The notes under the pieces are model-generated. The model was not told the DNA's origin. It searched no databases and saw only the letters and a list, made by a program, of their open reading frames with translations. A DNA stretch of 64,000 nucleotides from Saxidomus purpurata (lineage: Eukaryota > Mollusca > Bivalvia > Venerida > Veneridae), in assembly GCA_022818135.1 (NCBI GenBank), contig JAFMSR010000015.1, forward strand, positions 31,045,929 through 31,109,928, in the 5' to 3' direction. This document shows, piece by piece, positions 42,501 through 57,500 of this stretch. The position numbers were made by a program, and so were the translations under genes. Numbering within the stretch: the stretch's first letter is position 1; every line of letters begins with the position of its first letter.

Positions 42501-45500
42501 TTTTGGGATGGCAACAAAAGAAATCCTTGACAGAGTTACATTCTCTTGCCTACATGAGTACATGTGGGTGCCATAAAGGCAAACAAGTATTTAATCTTTC
42601 AAAGTGATATCCCAAATGGTTGAATGTAAAAAGTGGGCTGGGATGATAAAGGGCTTTAACTTGATTTAAAATTTTTAGACAGAGTTACATCCTCTTGTCT
42701 ATAGATGTGGGTCATGATGGTAAGCAAGGATTCCAAGATCTCTGTCAAAGGATTCAGACAATAAGTGGATATTACCCAGATATCAGTATTGTTAGTAAGT
42801 ATCAAAGCAATATTTATAATGATTTTTAAAACTGGTATGAAGGTGTGACGCCAACGCTGATTCAAGCATGATAGCTAACCTTTTCTTTTCAAAAGGTCAA
42901 GAAAAAACTGAAGATTTTGCTGAATTGTTGCCATGGCAATATGTAAATATTTCTAAAAGAAGTTTTTGGAAAGTTTTAAGATATCTATGATAGAAGTTAG
43001 AGACTAGTTCTTGACAAAACAAGACACTGAAAAAAAAATATAATTCTGCACGCGCTGTAGTGCAGATAACTCAAAATCTTAATAATTTCCTTTAGACCGG
43101 TTTTATCACGTTACTCCTCATTTCAATCAAAGACAATAATTAATTTACCTCCAAATATCCAAATGATATTAGAAAAACAATTAACATATAAATCCTCTCA
43201 CCTTTTTCGCTCTAGCTGCCCTTACACGCTGTGAGATCCTTTCATAATCATAATTTGGGTCGTCACTCTCTTCACTGGGTTCGTCGATCATTTCTGATTC
43301 CAGCATCTTTTCAAACTCTTCATCAGTGGTGGTGCTATCCTCTTCTGCTCGATTCTTTCTACTTCCTTTTGTATAGCTGCCCTTACTTGATTTCACCTTT
43401 TTTTCTCTTCCTTTTCCAGACATTAGTTTCCTCCTCATATCCTTTGTGAAAGACACATTTGATGCCAAGTACACTTTCCCAGGTACATGATTTAGATTTT
43501 CTGCGAAAGGGAAATCCACTTCATAGCCAGTTACCTTGTCGTAGAACTTCCCCCTTGGTCCAGCTATTATTAATCTTTTATCAGGTGGTAATCTAAGACC
43601 TTCCTCACCAACAACTATGACCATTTTTTTCATTGATCCATTATTACCATCTTCCTTTTTAGCAACACTTGGAGCAGCATTAGTTTTAATACGTTCTTTA
43701 ATCATATTTGATACCAATGAATTTTTAGGTTTTGTGCCTAATAAAGATTTCAATACCACTTCACTCTTTTGATTAGGTATTACAGTGTTCTGCATTGGCT
43801 TTATTTTAACACAAGTACTAGAATCACGTAATAGGGACTGTCCCTTGTTTAACACAGGGGCATGTCCTGAAGCAAATGTAATTCTTGGCATTATTACAGG
43901 CATTGCAGCGGGCCTCACATTTGGATAGTTTGTAAGAAGAGAAAAGGAACCAGCTCCTGTTGACATGGCTGGTGAAACAAGCATTGAATTCTGGGTTGGT
44001 ACCTGAGGTCTTACCAGCATGGTTTTGTTCACTACATATGGCATATTTCCTGGCACTGTTACAGGAACATAAACAGTTCTCAAAAGATCAGCAACTGATC
44101 TTGATTTATTCTGAGTGTTAACAACAGACACTGGTGGAGTATTTCTGACTATCTGAGGCTTTTTGCTAACTTCTGAATCGTTTTTGGTCGGTAAATAAAT
44201 AACATTAGGCATTATTGGGTTTTCTGCACTTACATTTGAAACATAAAGGGATTTCATCATTTCTTTCTCCTCTTTTGAGTCAGTCTTAGAAAATGTTGGT
44301 TGCAATTTTCCTTTTTTACCTTTTCTTTTATTCTCTGTTTGATTTACTAACTTCGAATTGTTTTCAATTATTTCCTGAATTTTTGCACAAGCTCCATCTT
44401 TCAATTCCTTAACACACTTCTCTGATGTCCCTACACATTTATCTGTGTCAATTTCACTTGCTGTGTCTGTTTGTGCTTCATTCTCTACTTCGGCTGTCTT
44501 CGTGTCATCATCAGAATCATCCGAGGCTTCTTCAATATGAATAATTTCATCTCCAACCATCATAGACAATGGCTTCTTTTCAACAGATTTGTTTTCATGT
44601 TTTGCTTTCCTTTCCACTTCAAATTTTGGTTCAACTTTTGGAACTGTTTCTGTGTGTCTAACATTTTCAGTCTTGAGATGTTTTGTCAAACCTGGATCTT
44701 TTTCTTCACATTTAGTAGTTTGATTTGACTCAAACAGTCCATTTGTACCTGTTTTTTCAGTCTTAATATCACCTTTACTTTCAATCACATTTATTATCTT
44801 TGCAATGAACTCATTAACTGGCAGCTCTCCTTCCCTGTTGCAAGTTTCTTTGATAGAACATGTCAACTCTGGCTTATTCGTATCAATGATATCTTTTTTA
44901 TCACTGTTTGGAATCTCTACATCATTTGTTGTTTGACTAGATTTCTTGTCAGCTTCAGCACCACTGTCACTGAAATTTGCCTCACAAGCAATATCATGCT
45001 CTAATACCTCTGATTTCTTTCTTCCTATATCTGATGGTAACTTTTCAACCTGAGTCAATTTGGAAGCTTCTATTTTATCATCTAAAGAATTTTCTGTCTC
45101 ACTGCAAGTTTCCTTTAATGAATGGCTTTTAAGTTTTCTATTTTCTTGCACTTCAGATATACTGAAGTCATTTGAATTTGGTGGAGACATGCATATACTA
45201 GCTGGACTTCCTTGACTTATCATTTCTTCCAACTGAATTAGATCTTTCAATGCATTGTCAATAACTTGTTTGTCACTGTCTAAAGACAGATCACTGTCTA
45301 CACCAGAGACTCCATTACTGACTTCATTGGTTAGTTTTTCTTCACTAAGATCTTTTGTTTTAGTTATGTTAGGATTACAATCTTCAGCAGCTGATTCTGA
45401 ACAAGCTGTATCAATCTCAGCAGTTTCACCTCCTCTGAATTGAGACTGACCTAAAGATTTCCCTTCTAATTGTATAAGGTCCTGAATTGCATTGTCAAAT

Positions 45501-48500
45501 ACTTCTTTTTCATTTCTCGACTTTGTATCCACAAAACTGAGATTCTTTTTGTCACAATGGCCTTGAATTTTAACGGAATGATTTTCGATTGACATCTCTG
45601 GTCTAATACAGGTTTTTGTTTCATTCTTCTTTTCACTTTTACTAGTTGCATCACCCCTACCATCTATTAAAGATACATCATTTTCTTTTTCTTTTTCACT
45701 AACAACCTTTTCTGATCTGGTTCTACCCTTACCTTTAGTTTCTTTTGTATTTCGTTTTTTAACATTACAATTACCACTTAACTCTTCCTTTGAATTACAT
45801 GTATTTTCTTTTACATCTGCTAAAGTATGTTGATCTGAAACGTCACATTTATTATTTGACTCACAAAAATCTATTTTACCAGCAGCTTCATTACTTGCTA
45901 ATTCCCTACCACTACTTGTATCCTTTTCAATATCTTCCTGCTCAGAGTCACTTTTGTGTCTTTCTTTGTAATTCTTTTGAACAGTTTTTGTATTTTCATT
46001 GTTAACATGAAGATTTTCATTGTTAGGTTCATTTTCACTCATTTTACCTTTATCAAAGTTAGAGTTTACAGTATCACAAGATTTTATTTTATCATTACTC
46101 TTAACAGTTTCACCATTCTCATTTGTCTGCTTTACTATGTGCAAATCATCTTCTACTTTAGATGTTTCAGATTCTTTTTTGTTTCTTTTCAATAATTCAT
46201 TACTGGTATTCTTTTTCACTGATTTAGTGCCACCACCTTTCTTCACATATTTCTCTAACTCTTCTTGAGGAAGTCTTGTTAGTGCAACATCACAGTGAGG
46301 TAAATCATAGTGCTTTTCATCCTGTAGTATCTCGGCTTTGCTTCTTCGTTTTGGAGGTTTGAAAAATCGAGGGGAGCTTGAAAAGTATACAGCATAGGCT
46401 GCATCTTCTGTGAATGAATAAAAAGACTATTATGAATAAGATGATTAGTTTCTTCGATGAGCATGCGGCTCAGATCAAAATATCAGTCACCGAGGGTAAC
46501 TGTTTTGGCGGGAACGAGCTAAATTGTGACTGTGACTGTGAAAATGGGTCCAGATGAGTAAAAATCACACATTTTGTTTTACATGTTTTATAAAAGTGTG
46601 AAGTCCGTTAACTACGAATTTAAAATTTCAAGTAAATCTACCAACTACTTTTAAAGTTATGCTTGTTTTCAGATAACACACATTGTTATTCTTCATAATG
46701 ACGTTTGTGACGTCAAAACAGTAATTTTAACGTCAATATATTTGACGTTGTAGATTGCCTTGTTACATATTCATATGGAGGTATTTTTTCTTGAAATTTA
46801 ATCTGATAACACATAATTTATTGTTCAGTATTTCGCTTGTTTTAATTTTGTTGTAATTTCTCAACTTTTCAATAAATCCTCATTTTGATTGACCGTGCCC
46901 TAATTTTCACTTTTTCGAATGTGACAGAATTAGTGGTTACTATGGTAATATGCTTTATGATGAAGACATGATAGAATCATTTTCATGCATATTTGTGAAT
47001 GCCATTTCCAATAAACATCAGTTTTTAAATGGTTACGCCTAGTCGAAATTTGGTGAAAATTGGTTATTTGTCATTTTACATTTGCGCAATAATAATTAAT
47101 GCTCATCTGGACCCATTTTCTCAGTCCACGTCACAACTGAACTAGATGGTTATTTTTGTCACAAAAACAAATGTCTCCCAAATGGCAGTTTGTCAATGAT
47201 TGTAATACTGAGACAGGATATTAAAATAAAATAATTGTGGAGAAGAAGTGAAGATAAATAATTAAATTCCATTGTTGAGTGGGGAATGTGTCTGTTACAT
47301 CTCATCACAGTTGCTGAACACTTCGTTCAGACACGAAATACAGTCACATGACTTTTGATCTCTAATTGTGACCTTGACCTTGAACAAAGGTGGTCGTTAC
47401 ACGTATGCGCTCTGCACATCGTCTCAATATGGTGAACATTTGTGGTGAGTTATTCTAAAATCCTTCAAGGGGTACAAGAGATATGGAGCGGACACAAAAT
47501 ATAGTCACATCACCTTTGATACAGTACACGCAATCTAATTGTCATTATCATCTTAGTAACAAATAAAGCTACCACTTTCTTGTAATAATCTCATTAAAAT
47601 ATATACACAACTTTAACCTGTACTTATATCTAGTGAGTTAATTGCTATATTTAATGTTTTTCCAAGATGATAAAGGGTAAAGCCTTCTCTATTAAGCTTC
47701 CAATTAAAATATGTTACAAACGAGAAATTGACCAACGGTCACTGTGACCTTGACCTTTGAACTACTGACCCCAAAAACAATAGGGATCATCTGCTCAATA
47801 AGACCATTCATCCTATGAAGTTTGAGAGCTGTAGGTCAAAAGGAACTCTAGTTATCGTCCGGAAACGAAGAATGGACGGACGGACTGACGGACTCCCCCC
47901 AGTTTGAGGGTTGTAGGTCAAAAGGAACTCTAGTTATCATCCGGAAATGAGAAATTGACCAACGGTCACTGTGACCTTGACCTTTGACCTACTGACCCCA
48001 AAAACAATAGGGATCATCTGCTTTATAAGACCAATCATCCTATGAAGTTTGAGGTCTGTAGGTCTAAAGGAACTCTAGTTATCATCCGGAAACGAGAAAT
48101 TGACCAACGGTCAGTGTGACCTTGACCTTTGACCTACTGACCCCAAAAACAATAGGGATCATCAGCTCTATAAGACCAATCATCCTATGAAGTTTGAGGG
48201 CTGTAGGTCAAAAGGAACTCTAGTTATCATCCGGAAACGAAATTGACCAACGGTCACTGTGACCTTGACCTTTGAACTACTGACCCCAAAAACAATAGGG
48301 ATCATCTGCTCAATAAGACCATTCATCCTATGAAGTTTGAGAGCTGTAGGTCAAAAGGAACTCTAGTTATCGTCCGGAAACGAAGAATGGACGGACGGAC
48401 TGACGGACTGACGGACGGACGGACTGACGGACAGGGCAAAAACAATATGTCTCCCCCCGAGGTGGGGGAGACATAATAACTTGTTTTCACGCTCAGTTAT

Positions 48501-51500
48501 ACTGTGACTTGCCTTCCTCTAAAATTTACATCTTCATTAAGTTCAATGTACATTTTTTTATGTCTCCACAAATATTTGCATTTCTCTTTGGTATGTCATG
48601 AATAGCACATAAGCATACATGTATATACAAAAATAAAGTCAAATTAATATTCTGTGCATGTTATTTCTGCATTCTATTATGTTTGACAGCAGAAAACCAA
48701 TAAAACAACACTAAACAAAACTAGCGATAGACATACGTTATCCTACAATATACCATTACTGATTAAACAGCAACTTTTAAGTAATGATCACTTTATTTAT
48801 GATTGGTACCAATTCTGAACTAGAGCTATAGCTGGAAGTGATTATTACCCTTGCCTATGTACTGGTCACTGTGGCACTAAAGTACCCTTGGCCTATGGTA
48901 CTACAAAATACTGCATTACTGTACAGTACTGTAATATTCTATACTTCTGGCTAGTACTATACTTTGGTGACATTCCATCTACTGGTTCTTGAGAAGAAGC
49001 CATTTAAAAGGTTTTTCTTTTATTTTTAGAAACCGGGACCCTATTTGAACCATTTCCTGTTATTTTTGAAAGAGACAATGTAGAGATGCTACATAGCAAG
49101 TGTGGTGACATTCCATTAACTGGATCATGAGAAGCCATTTGAAGGTCTTTCTATTTTTAGCAACAGCAGCCCATGTGTGCACTAGACTGAAAACATTTCC
49201 TGTTTTTTGAAAGGGTACTAAAGAGCAAGTGTAACAGGTGGTGAAAAAATCGTGGCTTGACTGGGACTTGAACCCAGGGCCTTCCGCTGTCAGGGCGGAC
49301 ACTCTACCAACTGAGCTATCAAGCCACACTGTCAAATAGCCTAACGATTTATCACCTTATACCTGTACCGGGCTACACAAGCAAGTAAAAATCGTACATA
49401 TAGTTTCTGAGTAATACTACTTTGTGTAAGATAGGGAAATGGCATGAAAACATAGGTGACTTCAATATAGCCCTCATAAATTTACTAATGGGGGTATAAA
49501 TATTTTCATACCTGTAGCAGTTGTCACAAGCTCCTTCGGTGAAACTTTTTTCTGGGGAGACACTTCACCAGATTTGGGCAAAGCTGGATCTTCTTGTTTC
49601 AGTTCCTCTGCTTCTTCCAAAGTCTCTATAAAACTTTCAAGTTCATCAACCTCACTGCAACAATACAACCATGTTTACAAGTTCTATGTAACAATACCAG
49701 ATGCATGTCAAAGAACACTTCATATATGGAGTATGACAGACATGAAAATAAGTTTCAGTTATTCACATTTCAAATATTTCTATACGTTTCACTTTTTATG
49801 TTACATACAATGTTACTTGATGTCATACAAAACTTTAAAAACCTAAAGTGTCTTTTGAAACTAAGAAAGCTCTCTGAAATTACACAGGATGTTATGGCAG
49901 GAACAAACCCTCTAAAGCTACACAACAAGGGTAGCTACTCTTCCTGAAATGAAATTCACGGATTTTTCCCTGATCAAAATTCAACCTCCCCTTACCCTTA
50001 CAGCTATCTGTTTCTCCCGTTTAATTAATTTCTTCACAACAGCAAAACTAAACATGTTCTGCTTGAACTTAATCATCATTTGAACTGGGCTACAATCAAT
50101 TATGAAAATTGTCAAAAATAGATAATCAAAGTTAACTCAAGAAATTACTAAATTGCCATCCTGTAGCCATCTTTTCGAATTCCCTGACAATTTTCCTAAA
50201 GTCCCTGACTTTTCCCCAATCATTGGCTACACTGTTATCTCATTCATAGCACAACTCCTGTCAAACTTTAACTGAATAGAGTAAAGACGTTGTACATTGC
50301 TGTTTCCCTGTGGACAAGTGTGATGGGAGAAAAGGCACATCAATTTACAAAATGGCAATTACTATAATACTCACCTTTTTTTAATGCAGGGGGATAAACA
50401 AGAGGCCCATAAGGGTCAGCCTCACCCTACTGGACTACTGGACTACATGTATTTGGACTGCTCTGCATAAGTTTTTTAAACATCTTTTGGATTGTTATCA
50501 AGGAAAAGCTATTGGAGGTCACTGCGACTTTGACCCAAACAAGAGGGCCATGACGGACCTATATCGCTCACCTTAATACAAGTCCATTTGCCTAATGGGT
50601 GTGGTCAATTTTGACCCAAGAGGCATGATTTGAACAAAGTAGGTGGAAGACCACAAGACAATGTTACATACCAAATAGGTTTTCCTATATACGTCTTTGT
50701 AAAACAAGTGACCCCCTTGGCAGGGCAAATATTGACCCCAGGGGTATGAATTGAACAAACTTTGAAGAAGTCTACTAGGCAATTTCATGCTAAATATCTA
50801 AGCTCTAGGCCTTGTGGTTTCAGAGAAAAAGATTTTTAAAGTTGATTCTGTATAAGCTTATGTAAAAATAAGTGAGCCCCTGGATGGGTCAATTTTGACC
50901 TGGGGGTCTTAATTTGAACAATCTTAGTAGAGTTCCACTAGCCAATGCTACATGCCAAATATCTAATCTCTAGGTTGTGTGGTTTCAGAGAAGATTTTTA
51001 AAGTTTTTCCTATATCAGCCTATGTAAAACCAAGTGACCCCCTGGGTGGGGTCAGTTTTGACCCGGGGGTCATAATTTGAACAATCTTGGTAGAGGTCCA
51101 CTAGACAATGCCACATGCTAAATATCTTAGCTCCAGGCCTTGCAGCTTTAGAGAAGATTTTTTAATTTTTACCTATTTGTTGCCATAGCAACCAGACTTC
51201 TGCATTGAATAGAATTCTTTGAACAACTTTGATAGAGCTTCATGCATGGAACATCCCTGCAAAGTTTCATCAACATTGGCAAAGTGGTTTTAAGAGGAGA
51301 TGTCGTTTGAAGGAAATAGTGGTTGGACGGACAGACGGATGGACAGACGCCGGATGGAATGCGATCCTAATAGCTCACTCTGGCACTTTGTGCCAGGTGA
51401 GCTAAAAACAGTAGGGGTTGTCTACTCAGTAAGATCAATCATCCTATGAAGTTTGAAGACTGTGGGTAATATAAATCTCAAGATATCAAGTGGAAAGAAA

Positions 51501-54500
51501 TTCAAAGTTTGGGTCACTGTGACCTTGACCTTTGGCCCACTGACTCCAAAAACAGACTGCAGGCAACCTTCTGTTCAGGTTTCATGAAAGTCAAAAAAAT
51601 ATTGTGTTCTGTAGAGTATTATCAAGGAAAAATTTAAGGACAAACAAACAAACAGACATACCATCATTACATAAGCTTTTGTCAGCTAAAAAAGTATTCC
51701 TGGATTTGATCATAATACAATTCTAAAAAGCTTCTAATGATTTTGTACCTAAATGAAGTTTTAAGCCATTTCCTGAGACAAATGTATTACATACCTGCAG
51801 ACTATGTTCCAAGTTTCATCTTTTGTCAGGTCATTGTACCATCCCCTGAACAATCCCATACCTCCTTCCTTGTCCTAAAGAGAAATTAAAATCTAGTACG
51901 GTATGTCATTAACTGCATGTATCTTATAAAAACTTTTAATGCAATGCGAAAGCACCACGCACTCCTTGGCCTTACCGATATACATGTTCATGACCTACAT
52001 GTACAATGACTTGAGGAGTCAATCACACACAAGATAAAGACTGTTTAAAGTTCCTATTAGCAATACAAAATAGAACAGCATATGTCCTACAAGCCAATCA
52101 GGTCATTCAAGTATCAATTGTTGTCATCAAAACTGTTTCTTTACAGGTCTGAAGTGGTGTAACTATAATACCAATCATGTGGACACCACCATTTTTATGT
52201 TCTGGTCATTTTTAGAGAGAGGAATGAAGTGATATCAGTGTGGACATGTACTATAAATGCTGTATCGGTACTTAGTTAAGTTTATACTAATTTATTTTTG
52301 CTTGATTGAGAAGAAAGCTCTGAGCTTATCGAGTCACTCTCAAGTCCGCTTCCTGGAAAGAACAGTACTGGTGTCATATGAGGAGGTACGGTCGTGACCT
52401 TTGGGGTTGCCTGTCTAGGATAAACAAACAGTCTGACTACAGACCAGACATCATAAGTGCACAGGCTCATCCAATCATGTAGGTTGGCCCTGTGCCCCCG
52501 AGTTACATGCCACACTACCCTCAAGTCACCTCAAATTGTAACACCATTGTATTTGAGATATAGGTAATATTTACTATACTCGGTATACTGTGCGCGCTCT
52601 AGCTTGTTTTGACATCACAAACTCAGAAGCCAATACATCATACATCTATCTTATGTTTTCTTTTTAAACAAAACTAGACCTATCACTAAATGTGATTAAT
52701 ACCCCCCCCCCCCACACACACACTGAAAGAGTGCTTTATAAACTGAGGAAGTTTGTAGTAACAGGATACCTTGCAACAAAAACTAAAATAGAGATATAGT
52801 GTTTGGCAATAATTCTGTAATGAGTTAAGAAAGAGTTATGGTTCTTGTACACTGCACTTCCTCTCACTGTGGTGGACCATTGTATGAAGTTGTATTGCAT
52901 TCCAACCAGCAGTTTTAAAGTTATGCTCTGTGACAAGGAAAAGTAAAAATGGGCAGTAACAAAGTGCAATAACTCTGTAATTGCTCAAGATAAGAGTTAT
53001 GGTTCTTGTACACTGCACTTCCTGTGCTAGACGGTAGTGTTATATCCAGGATGAAAAAAGGGCATGGGGCTGTCAGAAAAGGGCAGGGAGACAGTGCGCG
53101 ATTTTCTTTCAGTGAAGGGCATATCCGTTAATTGTTGTGATTCATAATGTGTGCTAACTAACTACTGTAACACTAGCCTTTATGGCATTTTCCTAATAAG
53201 AGTAACAAAAGACATTATTAAGCACTATATTGTATATACACTTTATTAATGTCATAAAATAACATGTAAAACAATGGGAAAACAGTGCCACTGATTAAAG
53301 GGGTGAAAGTTTAAAAAATTGAAAATCCTGAAACTGAAGCCCCCGGAAGCTCTTGGCTTTTAGTTATTTCGGAGAGCTTCTGATGAATTCCTAGACAGGA
53401 TTTTTAGTTCAGTAGGCTTTAAAACTGAATGGTCATTGACCCTTCAGCCTAACTTTTCTTAGGACAAAATCAAATTTTCAAGAGCTAAGGTGAGGATTTT
53501 AAGGGTCGAGTCACGTGTCATAGAGTTAATGTCATAATCTCGAGGTGTGCATGTAATACTTTTCCGTTTGTTTCCTGCATTTTTTTTCAGTTGTTCCCCG
53601 TTTGTCACATATTTTCACGACCTCACATGTCCGTGATTTTCATATATATTTCTTTGATTTTTCGCGATTTTAACACAAAGAAATCCGACAATTTTTTTTT
53701 TTTTGAAACCATCGCTCATTCTTTTTCAAGCTGTGCTAATTTACGTTTTGCAGACACTCTCTCTAATGTTACAATTTACAAAATTGAGTGTTCGTTCTTT
53801 AAATTCTCATTGAGAAATGTTTTGTATTTTACGACTATTATACTTACATTCCACTTACCCATCTTAATTATCAATCGTGTTCAAGCGCATTTTGATCTCC
53901 GCCGGTCCATAACTTTTTCTTTTGTTTAAAGTACTACTTAAATATTATTGAAATCCATCCCTAATAAATGTGTGAACAACTCGGTCATTAAATTAATTAA
54001 TAATTGATCGATTATAAATATAATTCACGATGATTTATTCTAAACACCACGATTGCCTTGGATTAAACCACGGACCCTGATAACTTTGTACAAATATCAA
54101 AGAAAACGCCAACTATTTTCTGACGTCAGGTACATGTGCAGTAATGACTCGTGATTATCGGAAAATAACAGGTGTACATGCGGTTTCTTTTGATCGCCTC
54201 GGGCGTTTATGTAATCGGCAATCCAATGCCGAGCACTAGTCGGATTAAGGTTAGGACTGAATGGTGATGATAAAGGACATAAAATATCATGACTTTAGGG
54301 CAAAATGGATGTTGAGAAGGGCAGAGTGGCGGCACGAAAAGGTGGCAGGGCGCGGCGCCATGCCATCATGCTACAGATATAACACTTAGACCATTGCATG
54401 AAGTTGTATTTAATTCCAACCAGTAGTTTTAAAGTCATGCTCTGAACAAGGAAAAGTGACAAAGGGCAATAACTCTGTAATGAGTCAAGAAAGAGTTATG

Positions 54501-57500
54501 GTTTTCGTGCACTGCACTTCCTCTTAATGTACTTGACCATTGTATAAAGTTGTATTGAATTCCCACCAGTAGTTTTCAAGTTATGCTCCGGACCAGGAAA
54601 AGTAACAAAGGGCAATAATTCTGTTATTACTCAAGATAGAGTTATGGTTCTTGTACACTGCACTTCCTCTCATTGTGCTAGACCATTGTATGAAGTTGTA
54701 TTGAATTCAAACTTTTTGTAAAGCAATATCATATGATCAATTGTTCATTTTTCAAAAGAAAATACAGTTTCTCATATTGAACATTGTTTATGTTTACATC
54801 TTGCTCTGTAATGTCAAGGTCAAACTGGACTATATCCGTTAGTATATTATGTATACACAGGAGAAACTGGAGAGGTAACTCTTATGTCTATTTTGAAGCC
54901 CACATAGGTGTTCTTTCTTATTTGACAAATTTCAGGCAACAGTCCTTGTAAATTTCAGTATGTTACATTAGTTGAGTGGGCGAAGTGTGATTTCTGTTAT
55001 CACTGGACCCCCCTTATCCACTGCACAGATGTAAGAGTTATAACGTGGGGGTGACTTGCTCAGACGCTGAATTAGAAAGCTTGAAATATGATGATAAATA
55101 TCATAAATATAAAATAGCTATGGCTATAATTTGATACATCAACTTGTACAGAAATAAAACAAATGTACAACTACAGTGTATACAGTTTTATCTTGTTTAA
55201 CCCCTTCCAGGGCAAAATATTGATAATTTCAACACAAATAGTTCAATTAATCTATATTGAAGTAACATCTGGACGAGGTTAAAAAAATGTCCATTGCTGC
55301 AGAGAGATAAATATTGGCTGATTGATTTTTTGGATTAAAGGTAAGCTTGCTTTTTTATGTTCTATATTTGGTTTTTGTTTAGGTGTAAGATTTTTTTCTC
55401 AGATATTGTCTTATTATCACAGAAACTGATGACTTGAGGATACATCTCTTTTGTTTCTTATAAAATACAGTGCTAAAAGCTAAACTCTTTTTGAGATCAA
55501 ACTATGCTGAGCATGAAACAAGACAGGGCCAGCACCTGATCTAGATCAATCTTGGTCACATCAGACTAATGCTAACTTTCGCAGAGATGGGCTCATGTTC
55601 AACACACAGACATTACCTGCATAAGCCAATAAGATCGGCCAAGTTTATCCTTGCCGAGAGGTTCATGTCGTATATTGGTGCCTTCGTCCAGTTCTGCATT
55701 GACACGTCTGTTAAAGCGGTCATTATACTCAAACTGATCTTCACAGAGATTCTACGAGAACAAAACAAAACATACACTATTATTTTCATGTAGTCTTTAA
55801 ATGCAAGAACTGCATTTTCACATATTATAATGTTGAACTTAATTTTTGCACTCTTATCATTATAAGACATTCTCTAAGTTATAATTATGACTGCAATATT
55901 ATACACTTCATGCTTTATGACTGCTCCCCAGCCCTTAAGTTAAGTCTTACAACGGTATATACATGTATGGGTAAATGAGAATGTCCGGCAAATTAATTAT
56001 TTAATATGGTAACAAGAGTACCTGTAGGCCAGTCAAACTGAGAAAAATCCAAGCTAGATTCAAACTCTGGACCTCTAGTATGCTAAGCGGACACTTTACC
56101 ACATCGTCATAAAAGCTAACTAATAATGGCAAGTACACATGATGTATTATACATAATACCTCTACTATATAACATATTAAGAATACGAAACTCATGAAAT
56201 ATCAACAGTCAGACATGTGCTTACCTTTAAAATTCGTAACTTCACAGAGACAGGAATATTTTCGTATCCATTTTCTTTGATAAGTTTGTCATCGCCATCA
56301 GGAAAATCCCTACAAAACTGCAATGCATAAAGACATTAACACCTCTAACTAAGACTCTTTGTCTTACTGTAAATTATTCATTTGAAACCAAAGATTTCAA
56401 GTGGCATCTGATAGAAGACTAATATATTACAAGGCAGAAGCCTGCATTCAAACTTGTACTGTACAATGTAATTACTTAGCAATGCAGAACAGACTTATCA
56501 TGCTGCCAATTTAATTGATACATGTACATGATTGTATACACTCTGACTGTAAAAGTTGGGCCTAAGATAGTCCTTTGACTAAATATCACAAACTCATAAT
56601 TATGGTTGTTAATGACTAATGAGCATGCATCAAAAGTTACGAGCTTGCATCAACATAACGAGTGTGTTTATACTAACTGATTTTAGGTCGATTGTGAAAC
56701 AAGTTTTTAGCTTATATTAATCACTCTCGACGCCTCATTACTGATGGTATCTATTGCTGTGAGGGTATGAGAGAAGAGAGGCCAGTTTCCCTTTTAATGT
56801 TGAATGCAAAGCAATGGAGCTTCTGGTATCATCTTTTATGTCTTTGGTATGACGCGGCCAGGGAGCACACCCACAACTTCCCGTACTCAAAGCGGGCGCT
56901 CTACCACTAGGCTATCGAGGCGGTCAAAAGTGAATCTTCTTCTGTTCTTAGGTAGTTACTTTTCAATGCATTTGAATATTCATTATATGTAACTCAATGT
57001 CTACCAGGCTCTATAATGTTACCTTGATTACACCTTTGAGCCATTCATCAGGTTTGTGTTTATTTCCTATCCCACGGTTCAAAACCAAATGCAGCTTCAC
57101 AAAAATGCTCCTCAAATCAACTGCAAAATAAATAAGCGCTTATGTATGTGAGTCATTAATAATGACAGTGTTCAAGATGACAAATTTTATGGCATAGACC
57201 CGCTTACTTGCTAAATATGATAAAGATTTTGTGCATTGCCTATCACAAATACATGTGTATATTAACATTATGAATGTGCCTAATTATTTTAACAACTATT
57301 CTAGTTCTCGGCTTTGCCGTGACGTCATACTGACCAGTTAACCAATCGAATTATTAGGTCGCGTTCATTTCTTCATTCGGTAAAAGGTGAAAACTCGGTC
57401 TTTACCGTAGACTCGTATGCAAGTTTAAGTTTATTTCAAACGAAACAAAAAGCTTTTAACAACATAAAATTACTATAAAAACAATCTGATAGTTACAAGC

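Noticed and set aside
43231..46268. Plus-strand frames opposite RSF1 exon 7
   Set aside because: Shadows of a long coding exon with biased composition; no splice or start context.
49060..49335. 91-codon minus-strand frame
   Set aside because: Its first third is the tRNA-like sequence read as protein; the rest has no support.
52836..53018. Short minus-strand frames near 52736-53018
   Set aside because: Translations of the 146-bp core repeat.
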